In this document: one piece after another, positions 1-6,828 of the stretch | Position numbering within the stretch: the first letter of the stretch is position 1 | Layout of the letters: each line of letters opens with the position of its first letter | Source: an uncultured Collinsella sp. | GTDB lineage: Bacteria; Actinomycetota; Coriobacteriia; Coriobacteriales; Coriobacteriaceae | Length of the DNA: 18,830 nucleotides | Assembly: GCA_958435545.1 (NCBI GenBank) | Contig: CAUBGU010000024.1 | Location: forward strand, 1-18,830 | Reading direction: 5' to 3' | Program-made: the position numbers and the translations under genes | Notes under the pieces: model-generated | Databases searched by the model: none | The model's input: the letters and a program-made list of their open reading frames with translations, nothing else | What the model was told of the DNA's origin: nothing

Positions 1-1408
1 CGATCGCTCCTTCCATCTCGAGCTTGATCAGGTTGTTCATCTCGACGGCGTACTCCAGCGGTAGCTCCTTGGAGACCGGGTTGGCAAAGCCGTTGACGAT
101 CATGGTACGGGCTTCTTCCTCCGAGATACCGCGGCTCATCAGGTAGAACACCTTATCGTCGCCGATACGGCCGATGGTGGCCTCGTGGCCGATGTCGACA
201 TTCTTGGCGCGGATGTCCATGGCGGGGATGGTGTCGGAGCGGCTCTGGTCGTCGAGCATGAGCGACTGGCAGCTCACGGTTGCCTTGGAACCCTCGGCCT
301 TGGGCGTGGCCACGATAGAGCTGCGGAAGGTCTGGATGCCGCCGCTCTTGGAGATGCCCTTGGTCTCGACGGTTGCCGAAGTATCGGGCGCGTTGAGCAC
401 GACCTTGCAGCCGGTATCCAGGTTCTGGCCGGCGCCGGCAAAGGTAATGCCGGTAAAGCTCGAGCGGGCGCGGCGTCCGCTGAGCACGCTCATGGGGTAG
501 AGGTAGCCCACGTGGCTACCGAAGGAGCCGCTGATCCACTCGATGTCGCCGTCCTCGTCCACGCGCGCACGCTTGGTGTTGAGGTTGTACATGTTCTTGG
601 ACCAATTCTCGATGGTAGAGTAGCGCAGGTGCGCACGCTTGCCCACAAAGAGCTCGACGGCGCCGGCGTGGAGGTTGGCCACGTTGTACTTGGGCGCGGA
701 GCAGCCCTCAATGAAGTGCAGGTCGGCGTCGTCCTCGACAATGATGAGCGTGTGCTCAAACTGGCCGGCGCCCTTGGCGTTGAGGCGGAAGTAGCTCTGC
801 AGCGGGAAGTCGAGCTTGGTGCCCTTGGGCACGTAGACAAACGAACCGCCCGACCACACGGCACCATGCAGGGCCGCAAACTTGTGGTCGGTGGGCGGGA
901 TGAGCGTCATGAACTTCTCGTGGATGAGCGGCTCCCACTGCGGGTCGTGCAGGGCCTCCTCGATGCCGGAGTAGACGATGCCCATCTTGGACGCGGTGTC
1001 CTGCATGTTGTGGTAGACGAGCTCGGAGTCGTACTGCGCGCCGACGCCCGCCAGATAGCTGCGCTCGGCCTCGGGGATGCCCAGGCGCTCAAAAGTGTTC
1101 TTGATGTCATCGGGCACCGACTCCCAGTCGTGCTTTTGGTCGGTGTTGGGCTTGACGTAGGTGACGATGTTGTCCATGTCTAGGCCCTCGATGGAGGGGC
1201 CCCACGTCGGATCCGGGAAGCGGTTGAAGATCTCGAGGGACTTGAGGCGCAAGTCGAGCATCCACTGTGGCTCGTCCTTCTTGGCGCTGATCTCGCGTAC
1301 GATGTCGGGCGTGATGCCGGCGTCGAGACGCTCGAATCCCTCCTCGCCATAGGTGAAGTCGTAGAGGCTGCGGTCGATGTCCGCGACCTCGGTGCGGTTC
1401 TTGGTCAT
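1..1408 (-). CDS. sufB: SufB, Fe-S cluster scaffold subunit of the SUF system (3' end cut by window)
   Basis: SufB is the cytoplasmic scaffold that, with SufC and SufD, assembles iron-sulfur clusters from cysteine-derived sulfur. The minus strand is open from ATG at 1408 to the window edge, giving 469 residues; families of this kind are about 465-495 long and the visible end, LIKLEMEGAI, looks like the normal C-terminus, so probably only a residue or two plus the stop are missing. Family landmarks are present: EGCSAP with Cys236 (equivalent by motif to the sulfur-accepting Cys of E. coli SufB) and GHEATIGRIGDD with His408-Glu409 near the C-terminus, followed by FYLMSRGISEEEA. An AAGGGG ribosome site sits 8 nt before the ATG. 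The start is 13 nt after the sufC stop, so the two are co-transcribed in the order sufC-sufB. SufD, SufS and SufU would be expected beyond the left edge. Confidence 0.96.
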   Translation of the reverse strand, partial: MTKNRTEVADIDRSLYDFTYGEEGFERLDAGITPDIVREISAKKDEPQWMLDLRLKSLEIFNRFPDPTWGPSIEGLDMDNIVTYVKPNTDQKHDWESVPDDIKNTFERLGIPEAERSYLAGVGAQYDSELVYHNMQDTASKMGIVYSGIEEALHDPQWEPLIHEKFMTLIPPTDHKFAALHGAVWSGGSFVYVPKGTKLDFPLQSYFRLNAKGAGQFEHTLIIVEDDADLHFIEGCSAPKYNVANLHAGAVELFVGKRAHLRYSTIENWSKNMYNLNTKRARVDEDGDIEWISGSFGSHVGYLYPMSVLSGRRARSSFTGITFAGAGQNLDTGCKVVLNAPDTSATVETKGISKSGGIQTFRSSIVATPKAEGSKATVSCQSLMLDDQSRSDTIPAMDIRAKNVDIGHEATIGRIGDDKVFYLMSRGISEEEARTMIVNGFANPVSKELPLEYAVEMNNLIKLEMEGAI

Positions 1409-1421
1409 TGCGTCGCCCCTT

Positions 1422-2222
1422 TTACGCCTGCTGCTCGGCAGCGGCGGCCTCGGCCTTGGCGCGCTGCTCGGCGGCCTCGCGCTCGAAGGTCTCAAAACCG
1501 TTCTTGTCGATCCAGGGGATGAGCGAGGCGTCGTCCTCGCGCACGATGTGGCCCTTGACCATAACGTGGACGCGGTCGACATCCAGGTGCTCCAAGATGC
1601 GCGTGTTGTGCGTGATGATGAGCATGGAGCCGTCGCAGCTCTTGCGGTAGGCGTCCATGCCGTGGCTGACGGTGGACAGGGCGTCGACGTCCAGACCGGA
1701 GTCGGTTTCGTCCAGGATGGCGAGCTTGGGCTGCAGCAGCAGGAGCTGGAGCATCTCGACCTTCTTTTTCTCGCCGCCCGAGAAACCTACGCCCAGCTCG
1801 CGGTTGAGGTAGGCGGTATCCATGTTGAGCTCTGCCGCGAGCTCCTTGACGCGACGGCGGAACTCCTTGCCCTTCATCTCCAGGCCGGGGCGGCCGGCGA
1901 TGCTGGCGCGCAAAAAGCTCGACAGCGGCACGCCCGGAATCTCGACCGGGGCCTGGAAGCTCAGGAACAGGCCGGCGCGCGAGCGCTTGTCGGTGGTGAG
2001 CTCAGTGATGTCCTGGCCGTCAAAGACGATGCGGCCGTCGTTGACCGTGTAAACGGGGTCGCCCATGATCAGGTGGCCGAGGGTGGACTTGCCGGCGCCG
2101 TTGGGTCCCATCAGAACGTGGGTCTCGCCGGCGGCGACGTTGAGGTTGACGTTGTGGAGGATGGTCTTCTCGTCCACGGAGGCGGTCAGACCTTCGATGG
2201 AAAGCAGCGGATTTGCGCTCAT
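1422..2222 (-). CDS. sufC: SufC, ABC-type ATPase of the SUF Fe-S assembly complex
   Basis: SufC is the soluble ABC ATPase that drives conformational change in the SufBCD scaffold; it is not a transporter. With ATG at 2222 the protein is 266 residues, against about 250 for the family. Walker A GPNGAGKST is at 39-47, the Q-loop Gln90 lies in LSFQAP, the signature FSGGEKKK at 147-154 and Walker B with D-loop LAILDETDSGLD at 167-178, then an H-loop in IITHNTRIL. FSGGEKKK and DETDSGLD are diagnostic of SufC rather than a transporter ATPase. An in-frame ATG at 2252 would add ten residues, but the start at 2222 has GAGAGGGA about 5 nt upstream and begins close to the conserved LSIEGL strand. The C-terminus carries an Ala/Glu/Gln-rich tail of about 20 residues beyond the usual end. 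It is the first gene of the minus-strand suf operon and divergent from the Rrf2 gene. Confidence 0.97.
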   Translation of the reverse strand: MSANPLLSIEGLTASVDEKTILHNVNLNVAAGETHVLMGPNGAGKSTLGHLIMGDPVYTVNDGRIVFDGQDITELTTDKRSRAGLFLSFQAPVEIPGVPLSSFLRASIAGRPGLEMKGKEFRRRVKELAAELNMDTAYLNRELGVGFSGGEKKKVEMLQLLLLQPKLAILDETDSGLDVDALSTVSHGMDAYRKSCDGSMLIITHNTRILEHLDVDRVHVMVKGHIVREDDASLIPWIDKNGFETFEREAAEQRAKAEAAAAEQQA

Positions 2223-2286
2223 GCTGTCCCTCTCTGTATATGGTGTACTCATAGGTGTACTAAACCCTAGGAATCTTCTCGGAATA

Positions 2287-2314
2287 AAGTTACTATGGGT
2301 TCGGCGTTAGTCAA
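2287..2314 (-). promoter_or_regulatory. Candidate promoter of the sufCB operon
   Basis: Read on the minus strand, TTGACT (2314-2309) is followed after 16 nt by TAACTT (2292-2287), about 65 nt before the sufC ATG. The -35 is good and the -10 is weak (3 of 6). The right-hand part of an inverted repeat covers the -35, which would suit repression by the neighbouring Rrf2 regulator. Confidence 0.4.
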
Positions 2315-2330
2315 GGGAAAACCCGACTAA
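2307..2330. promoter_or_regulatory. Inverted repeat over the suf -35 (candidate operator)
   Basis: TTAGTC (2307-2312) pairs with GACTAA (2325-2330), with an inner GGG/CCC pair around an AAAA loop. It overlaps the candidate suf -35. The half-sites resemble in base content, but not in orientation, the GACT/AGTC arms of known IscR type 1 sites. Operator function is inferred from position only. Confidence 0.4.
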
Positions 2331-2352
2331 TCCACTCGACTTTTCAAATTCT

Positions 2353-2381
2353 GGGACAAAATAACCTGTTGTGTTTGTTCC
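2353..2381. promoter_or_regulatory. Imperfect inverted repeat GGGACAAA/TTTGTTCC (candidate operator 1)
   Basis: GGGACAAA at 2353-2360 faces TTTGTTCC at 2374-2381, matching at 7 of 8 positions. It is a near copy of the perfect repeat 44 bp downstream, sharing GGGACAAA and AACCTG inside. The pair lies between sufC and the Rrf2 gene, where an autoregulatory site is expected. Confidence 0.45.
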
Positions 2382-2395
2382 ACTTACTTTAAATT

Positions 2396-2426
2396 TGGGA
2401 CAAACAAACCTGGTTATGTTGTCCCA
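2396..2426. promoter_or_regulatory. Perfect inverted repeat TGGGACAA/TTGTCCCA (candidate operator 2)
   Basis: TGGGACAA (2396-2403) and TTGTCCCA (2419-2426) form a perfect 8-bp inverted repeat with a 15-nt centre, ending 20 nt before the Rrf2 ATG. With the similar repeat at 2353-2381 it forms a direct pair at 44-bp spacing, about four helical turns. Likely bound by the Rrf2 protein or another dimeric repressor; the binder is inferred. The short distance to the start also allows an RNA hairpin in the leader. Confidence 0.5.
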
Positions 2427-2446
2427 GATGCGATGGGAGGGTAGGT

Positions 2447-2878
2447 ATGCTCATTTCTTCCAAGGGCCGCTATGCCCTCCGGTTAATGATCTATATCGCG
2501 GCGCTGGGCGACGCCGAGGGCAAGATTGCCTTGCGCGAGGTTGCCGACCGCGAGCATATCTCGCAAAAGTATCTGGAGCAGCTGGTTCGTCCGCTTATGA
2601 AGGCGGGCCTGCTTAAGAGCGTGCGCGGCAAGGGCGGCGGCTACATGATGGCCAAGGACCCGGCCGAGGTGCGTGCCGGCGACATCCTGCGTGCCGTCGA
2701 GGGCAGCACGGCTCCGGTGGCGTGCGATGGCATCGACAACAGCTGCACCCGTAGCGATTTGTGCTCGACCGTCAAGTTCTGGCGCGGTCTGGATGACGTG
2801 ATCGAAAAGTACGTCGACGGCGTGACGTTGGCCGACCTGGCCGCCGTCCCCGAGATCAACTTTGACATCAAGCTGTAG
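2447..2878 (+). CDS. Rrf2/IscR-family regulator with three-cysteine cluster site
   Basis: A 143-residue winged-helix repressor of the Rrf2 family, the usual length. The N-terminal MLISSKGRYALRLMIYIA, helix-turn-helix around IALREVADREHISQKYLEQLV (27-47) and wing RGKGGGYMMAKDP (60-72) are typical. Cys93, Cys100 and Cys106 are arranged C-x6-C-x5-C, close to the C-x5-C-x5-C that holds a [2Fe-2S] cluster in IscR, so it probably senses Fe-S status. ATG at 2447 follows GGGAGGGTAGG. It is divergent from sufCB across a gap with three inverted repeats, which fits repression of both suf and itself when clusters are plentiful. Whether it is an IscR or SufR functional equivalent, or responds to NO or redox, cannot be told from sequence. 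Confidence 0.92.
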   Translation: MLISSKGRYALRLMIYIAALGDAEGKIALREVADREHISQKYLEQLVRPLMKAGLLKSVRGKGGGYMMAKDPAEVRAGDILRAVEGSTAPVACDGIDNSCTRSDLCSTVKFWRGLDDVIEKYVDGVTLADLAAVPEINFDIKL

Positions 2879-2931
2879 GTTGAGCGCAATTCCTTAAGAT
2901 TTCGCGGAGGGTTGTTGCCGTTTACCGAGGG

Positions 2932-2947
2932 GTTGTTGTGCAACAAC
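2932..2947. repeat. Short palindrome GTTGTTG-TG-CAACAAC
   Basis: Perfect 7-bp inverted repeat with a 2-nt centre between the Rrf2 gene and the next gene. A direct copy of GGGTTGTTG lies about 21 bp upstream. No T-tract follows, so it is not a standard terminator; it may be a binding site before the gene at 3018. I see no convincing promoter in 2879-3017. Confidence 0.35.
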
Positions 2948-3017
2948 GGGTGAGCTGCAATACTTAATTCTATCTTTGCAAACCGCACTTTAACTACACC
3001 AATGCAGGGAGGATCTT

Positions 3018-4805
3018 ATGCAGCCCAAGCATTCTGCTATTGTCGCGGGCCTGACGTTGGCGCTTTCGTTTGGCGCCGTTTCCGCGCCGGCACCCGCCGC
3101 TGCCGAGGAGCCCACGCCGGGCGTTGCTTCGGATGCCACCGATATCGATAAGGGTCTCTACACCCAGCAGTCCTTCTCGGGCGTGCTGAGGTCGGTCCAG
3201 GGCGTTTCGTTTGTCAACGTGACTCCCGAGATGAAGTACTTTACCAAGTACGAGAGCCATGGCAACTACAACCAGGGCTTTTCGTACGGTGACGGCTATA
3301 ACGCGCTGGGTTATTACCAGTTTGACCGTCGTTGGTCGCTCATTCCGTTTATGAAGCAGGTCTACAACTACAACCCCGAAAAATACAGCATGCTCAAGGA
3401 TGCGATTGATCGCGGCAGCGAGATTTCCAACACGAGCAATGCCATGTACGAGAACGGCCAGCTCACCGAGCTGGGCCATATCGCGCAGGATGCCTTCCAA
3501 GGTGCGTATAACACCGATCCTGTTGAGTTCTCAGCACTTCAAGATGCTTATGCGTACAACTCGTACTATGCGGTGACCGAGGCGTGGCTCAAGAGCGGCC
3601 TGGGTATTGATATTTCGGGCCGCGCCGACTGCGTCAAGGGCATGGTGTGGAGCATTACCAACATGTGCGGCACTGGTGGCTGCAGGGACTTCTTCCGCTG
3701 GGCGAATCTTTCCAACGATATGTCCGACCGCGAGTTTGTGACGGCGTTTTCCAACAGCGTGGTCAATAACGTGGCGACCAAGTATGCAAGCCAGCCCCAG
3801 TACCACGAGGGCTGGAAGAACCGCTACCGCAACGAGCTAAAGGACTGCCTGGTCTATATCGCCGAGGATGAGGCTGCCGCTGCGAAGGACAACAAGCCCG
3901 AGCAGCCGGCACCCGCGCCGGAACCTGCACCGACACCTGATTCGAATGACGGCTCGAGTGACGATGTCAACGATGACAGGATGGATGCGCCCTCGACCGA
4001 TGCTGACGGTAATGGCTCTGCTGGTGGCGCTACCAACGACGGCTCTACCTCGAACGGCTCCGATTCGAACGGCTCTGCTGCGGGCGATTCGTCTTCAAGC
4101 TCTGCCGGCAATACGGACGGCGACGCTTCTGGTTCGACCGACGCTGACACCTCTAACTCATCCACCGGCTCGAGCGATTCGTCCGTTGGCACCGGCTCTA
4201 ACAACGGCTCCGGCTCTGACGCAACCCCTGATTCCGATGCTTCCAAGGACGACTCGAATAAGGCGCCGGACGCTCCCGTTGCTTCGCCGGACAAGAAGCC
4301 TTCTTTCTCCGTGCAGCTTGGTTCTACGTTGGGCTCTTCGCTGATGGCTGGCGTCAATAATGGCTCGACTCAGAACAAGGACAACTCTGATCAGGTTTCC
4401 ATGGAAAAGACCGAGGCCGCAAAGGGCGACTCAAAGGACGAGGCTTCCGAGAAGGCTGAATCCGATAAGGGTTCTAGCTCTGATGAGAAGGGCGACAAGT
4501 CCGCTCAGAAGAAGGACGAGAGCAAGACCGAGGGCGAAAAGAAACAGTCCGAAGACGACGACAAGAGCGGTGCTGACAACCAGGTTCAGGAGCAAAATGA
4601 CTCCAAAACGGTGACCACTACGACCACGACGACGACCACAACCAAGTCATCTGGCGGCAATATGCCCAAGACGGGCGATCTGATTGTGATGGCGAGCCTT
4701 GCCAGCGCGAGCTTGGCCACACTGGGCGCTACGTCTATCGTGAGTGGTAAGCATAAGCTCGATCAGCAGAAGAAAGCTTCTGGGGAGGACGGCTCGGAGG
4801 AGTAG
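3018..4805 (+). CDS. Secreted, sortase-anchored surface protein with a possible lysozyme-like domain
   Basis: A 595-residue secreted protein. ATG 3018 follows AGGGAGG. Residues 1-29 are a signal peptide (hydrophobic core AGLTLALSFGAV, cleavage near APAAA). Residues about 55-285 form a globular domain containing KYESHGN with Glu79 and, 18 residues on, LGYYQF (97-102). That pairing resembles the catalytic Glu and following Gly/Tyr/Gln motif of lytic transglycosylases and goose-type lysozymes, so a peptidoglycan-cleaving head is possible but unproven. Four cysteines in its second half could form disulfides. Residues about 290-530 are a disordered Ser/Asp/Gly/Asn then Lys/Glu/Asp-rich linker, then ten consecutive Thr at 533-542. 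The end is MPKTG (549-553), a hydrophobic stretch and a Lys/His/Glu tail: a sortase signal with Met instead of Leu. It stands alone, with a terminator 36 nt after the stop. The protein family was not recognised. Confidence 0.85.
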   Translation: MQPKHSAIVAGLTLALSFGAVSAPAPAAAEEPTPGVASDATDIDKGLYTQQSFSGVLRSVQGVSFVNVTPEMKYFTKYESHGNYNQGFSYGDGYNALGYYQFDRRWSLIPFMKQVYNYNPEKYSMLKDAIDRGSEISNTSNAMYENGQLTELGHIAQDAFQGAYNTDPVEFSALQDAYAYNSYYAVTEAWLKSGLGIDISGRADCVKGMVWSITNMCGTGGCRDFFRWANLSNDMSDREFVTAFSNSVVNNVATKYASQPQYHEGWKNRYRNELKDCLVYIAEDEAAAAKDNKPEQPAPAPEPAPTPDSNDGSSDDVNDDRMDAPSTDADGNGSAGGATNDGSTSNGSDSNGSAAGDSSSSSAGNTDGDASGSTDADTSNSSTGSSDSSVGTGSNNGSGSDATPDSDASKDDSNKAPDAPVASPDKKPSFSVQLGSTLGSSLMAGVNNGSTQNKDNSDQVSMEKTEAAKGDSKDEASEKAESDKGSSSDEKGDKSAQKKDESKTEGEKKQSEDDDKSGADNQVQEQNDSKTVTTTTTTTTTTKSSGGNMPKTGDLIVMASLASASLATLGATSIVSGKHKLDQQKKASGEDGSEE

Positions 4806-4840
4806 CCTCTCGGTTGCCAGATAACTAAAGAGTTGGGACA

Positions 4841-4873
4841 GGGTCCGGTGCGAATGCATCGGGCCCGTTTTGT
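4841..4873 (+). terminator. Rho-independent terminator of the surface protein gene
   Basis: GGGTCCGGTGC (4841-4851) pairs with GCATCGGGCCC (4856-4866) over 11 positions, two of them G-T wobble, around a GAAT tetraloop. GTTTTGTT follows. It lies 36 nt after the stop at 4805. Confidence 0.82.
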
Positions 4874-4966
4874 TGTGCAACGATTAGTTATGCCCCCTCA
4901 CACCTCTTGTTGCTACCGTTGCCCGATATGTTTGCGCGGTGACATCGGTACATGCGATGCGGTCAT

Positions 4967-4972
4967 TACAAT
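4967..4972 (+). promoter_or_regulatory. Candidate -10 element for the gene at 5008
   Basis: TACAAT matches the -10 consensus at 5 of 6 positions and lies about 35 nt before the GTG start. The nearest -35-like hexamer, GTGACA (4939-4944), is 22 nt away, which is too far, so the promoter is only tentative. Confidence 0.33.
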
Positions 4973-5007
4973 TGGCGTCGTGCTGCGATTTAGGGGGGAA
5001 CGTTTTG

Positions 5008-6804
5008 GTGCCTGAACAGGCGAATAATGGTTGTGATGCCGGCTTTGGCGTGCGTTTGATCGACTGTGCCGACGATGCGGCTTTGCCCATTGGCATGCAC
5101 GACTATGCGGAGGCCCTTGGTTGCTGCATGCTGGTTGACAAGACCATGTTTATTGCCGATATGTTGGACTGCGACGCGTCCGTTGTGGTGTGCTGTCGAC
5201 CCGAGGGTTTTGGCAAGAGCATGAACTTGTCGATGCTCAGGGCTTTTCTGGAGCGTCCTGCGGTCGGTCGCGCCGGTCGGAGCTCGTTTGCCGATGCTCA
5301 GATTTGGGATGCGGACGGCGGACGTTATCGGGATGAGTACGCTTGCTATCCGGTGATATCGCTGGACTTTTCTGGCGCTGCGAGGCGTGGCGCCGCTGTT
5401 GCCGGCGTCGTGCGCGATGCCCTTTCGGGCGAGTGCGCTCGCTTGTTGGCGCTCTTGGAGGCCCCGGATTTAGCTCGAGATAAGGTGCGTCACATCGAAC
5501 GTGTTGCGCGTGGCGCGGCGAGCGAGGACGAGGTCGCCTCGGTGCTTGGCGTGCTCATTGAGTTGCTGGAGATTGCCTGCGATGAGCAAGTTGTATTGCT
5601 CGTTGATGGGTACGACGCGGCGTGGTTGGGCCGTGCGAGCGCAAGGGGCGCTTCCGGCGCCGATCCGGCAGGGCTATTCGATCGCGTGCTGTTCGACGCC
5701 ATTGCCACTGCGCGCGATTCGTTGCGGCTGACGTGTCTGATGGGGGAGTGTCCCGGTCCTGCCGAAGCGGCGCTTTCTTCGCGCGGCTGCTCGTATTGTC
5801 TGTCGACGCCGCTTTCGACGTGGTGTGACCGTTGGTTCGGCTTTTCGGATGCCGAGGTCCAGGCTCTGTTGAATCATGCTGGGCGCGAGGAATACCTGGA
5901 TGATGCGCGTGAATGGCTCGAGGGGTATCGGTTTGGCAGGGCCTATTGCTCGAATCCAGCGCGTGTGATCGGTTTTCTGGACCGAGGCTGCACGGCGCCC
6001 GTGCGTGCCGATCTGTATGGATATGCCGATTGCCTGAGTAAGGTAGTTGCCGGGTGGAATCTCGACCGCCTTTCGGTCTTGTTCGATTTGCTCGAGGCCC
6101 ATGGGTGCGCTGAGGTCCCGCTTTGTTTGGGCACTGCAGAGCCAGATGTCTCGCCTGACGATGGCATGTGGACAGCGCTATATCTGTCCGGTTTCCTGAC
6201 GACGGATATGACTGAGGAGCCAGAGCATGGCGATCGCCTCCGTGCTTTGCGATTGCCCAATAAAGAGCTTCGCCAGACCTTGCGTCTAGTGATTGTTGAG
6301 TGGTTTGAGTGCGCTGCCGAAGACATTCGAGACATCGATGCGTTTCGCGACGGGCTGTGCCGTGGGAACGAGGATACCGTGAAGCGGGCGCTAAGCCGCA
6401 TCCTGGGGGATGCGGGAATCGGTGAGACCGACCCAGATAAGCCGCTGCCATATCATCTGCTCTTGCAGGGGCTCTGCTTTGGCTTGCCGGGCTATGCCAA
6501 TCCTGCTTCGAGGCGAAAGTGTGGCGCGGGTCGCTGGGACATCCAGGTTTTTCCTACGGGCGCTGTGTTCGACATAGCCGATACGATGGGCATGCTGGAC
6601 GAGCGCCCGCTTATAACGATCAATATGATGTATGACCCCGATGTGGATGCGCTGGGGTTGGAATTGCTGGCCGTGCAGTCGCTACTCGACATAGAGCGCG
6701 ATGGCATCGACGAAATCCGTGTACCGCGCCCCGGCGTGGGTCGCATGCGCTGGGGGTTCGGTTTTGATGGGCAGCATGTGGCTACGGTGTGCCAGCGGCT
6801 TTAA
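5008..6804 (+). CDS. Degenerate AAA-ATPase-like protein with PD-(D/E)XK-like C-terminus
   Basis: 598 residues, resembling the bacterial family that joins an AAA-ATPase-like domain (VDKT, RPRRFGKS, LIDEYD motifs) to a C-terminal PD-(D/E)XK nuclease-like domain; its cellular role is not known. Seen here: LVDKT at 42-46, P-loop RPEGFGKS at 64-71, Walker B as LLVDGYD with Asp200, and a C-terminal AGRWDI with Asp511. Two things are off: the Walker B Glu (DEYD) is Gly201, and where the nuclease E-x-K (usually IEFK) should be the sequence is PLITINMMY (534-542). ATP may be bound, but hydrolysis and cutting are doubtful. GTG at 5008 is chosen because AGGGGGG lies 9 nt upstream; an in-frame GTG at 4939 has no ribosome site. 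Standalone, convergent with the next gene, whose stop is 25 nt away on the other strand. Confidence 0.78.
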   Translation: MPEQANNGCDAGFGVRLIDCADDAALPIGMHDYAEALGCCMLVDKTMFIADMLDCDASVVVCCRPEGFGKSMNLSMLRAFLERPAVGRAGRSSFADAQIWDADGGRYRDEYACYPVISLDFSGAARRGAAVAGVVRDALSGECARLLALLEAPDLARDKVRHIERVARGAASEDEVASVLGVLIELLEIACDEQVVLLVDGYDAAWLGRASARGASGADPAGLFDRVLFDAIATARDSLRLTCLMGECPGPAEAALSSRGCSYCLSTPLSTWCDRWFGFSDAEVQALLNHAGREEYLDDAREWLEGYRFGRAYCSNPARVIGFLDRGCTAPVRADLYGYADCLSKVVAGWNLDRLSVLFDLLEAHGCAEVPLCLGTAEPDVSPDDGMWTALYLSGFLTTDMTEEPEHGDRLRALRLPNKELRQTLRLVIVEWFECAAEDIRDIDAFRDGLCRGNEDTVKRALSRILGDAGIGETDPDKPLPYHLLLQGLCFGLPGYANPASRRKCGAGRWDIQVFPTGAVFDIADTMGMLDERPLITINMMYDPDVDALGLELLAVQSLLDIERDGIDEIRVPRPGVGRMRWGFGFDGQHVATVCQRL

Positions 6805-6828
6805 GCGCCGAGATGTTTCCGGCTTCCG

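Noticed and set aside
185..1183. 332-codon plus-strand open frame
   Set aside because: Opposite sufB, whose minus-strand translation carries the family motifs throughout.
2879..3017. Sigma-70 promoter before the surface protein gene (TTGTGC with TACTTA)
   Set aside because: Spacing is 19 nt and both hexamers are weak; not better than chance.
4939..5007. In-frame GTG at 4939 as start of the AAA-like gene
   Set aside because: No ribosome site upstream, and it would lie before the candidate -10 at 4967-4972; GTG 5008 has AGGGGGG at good distance.
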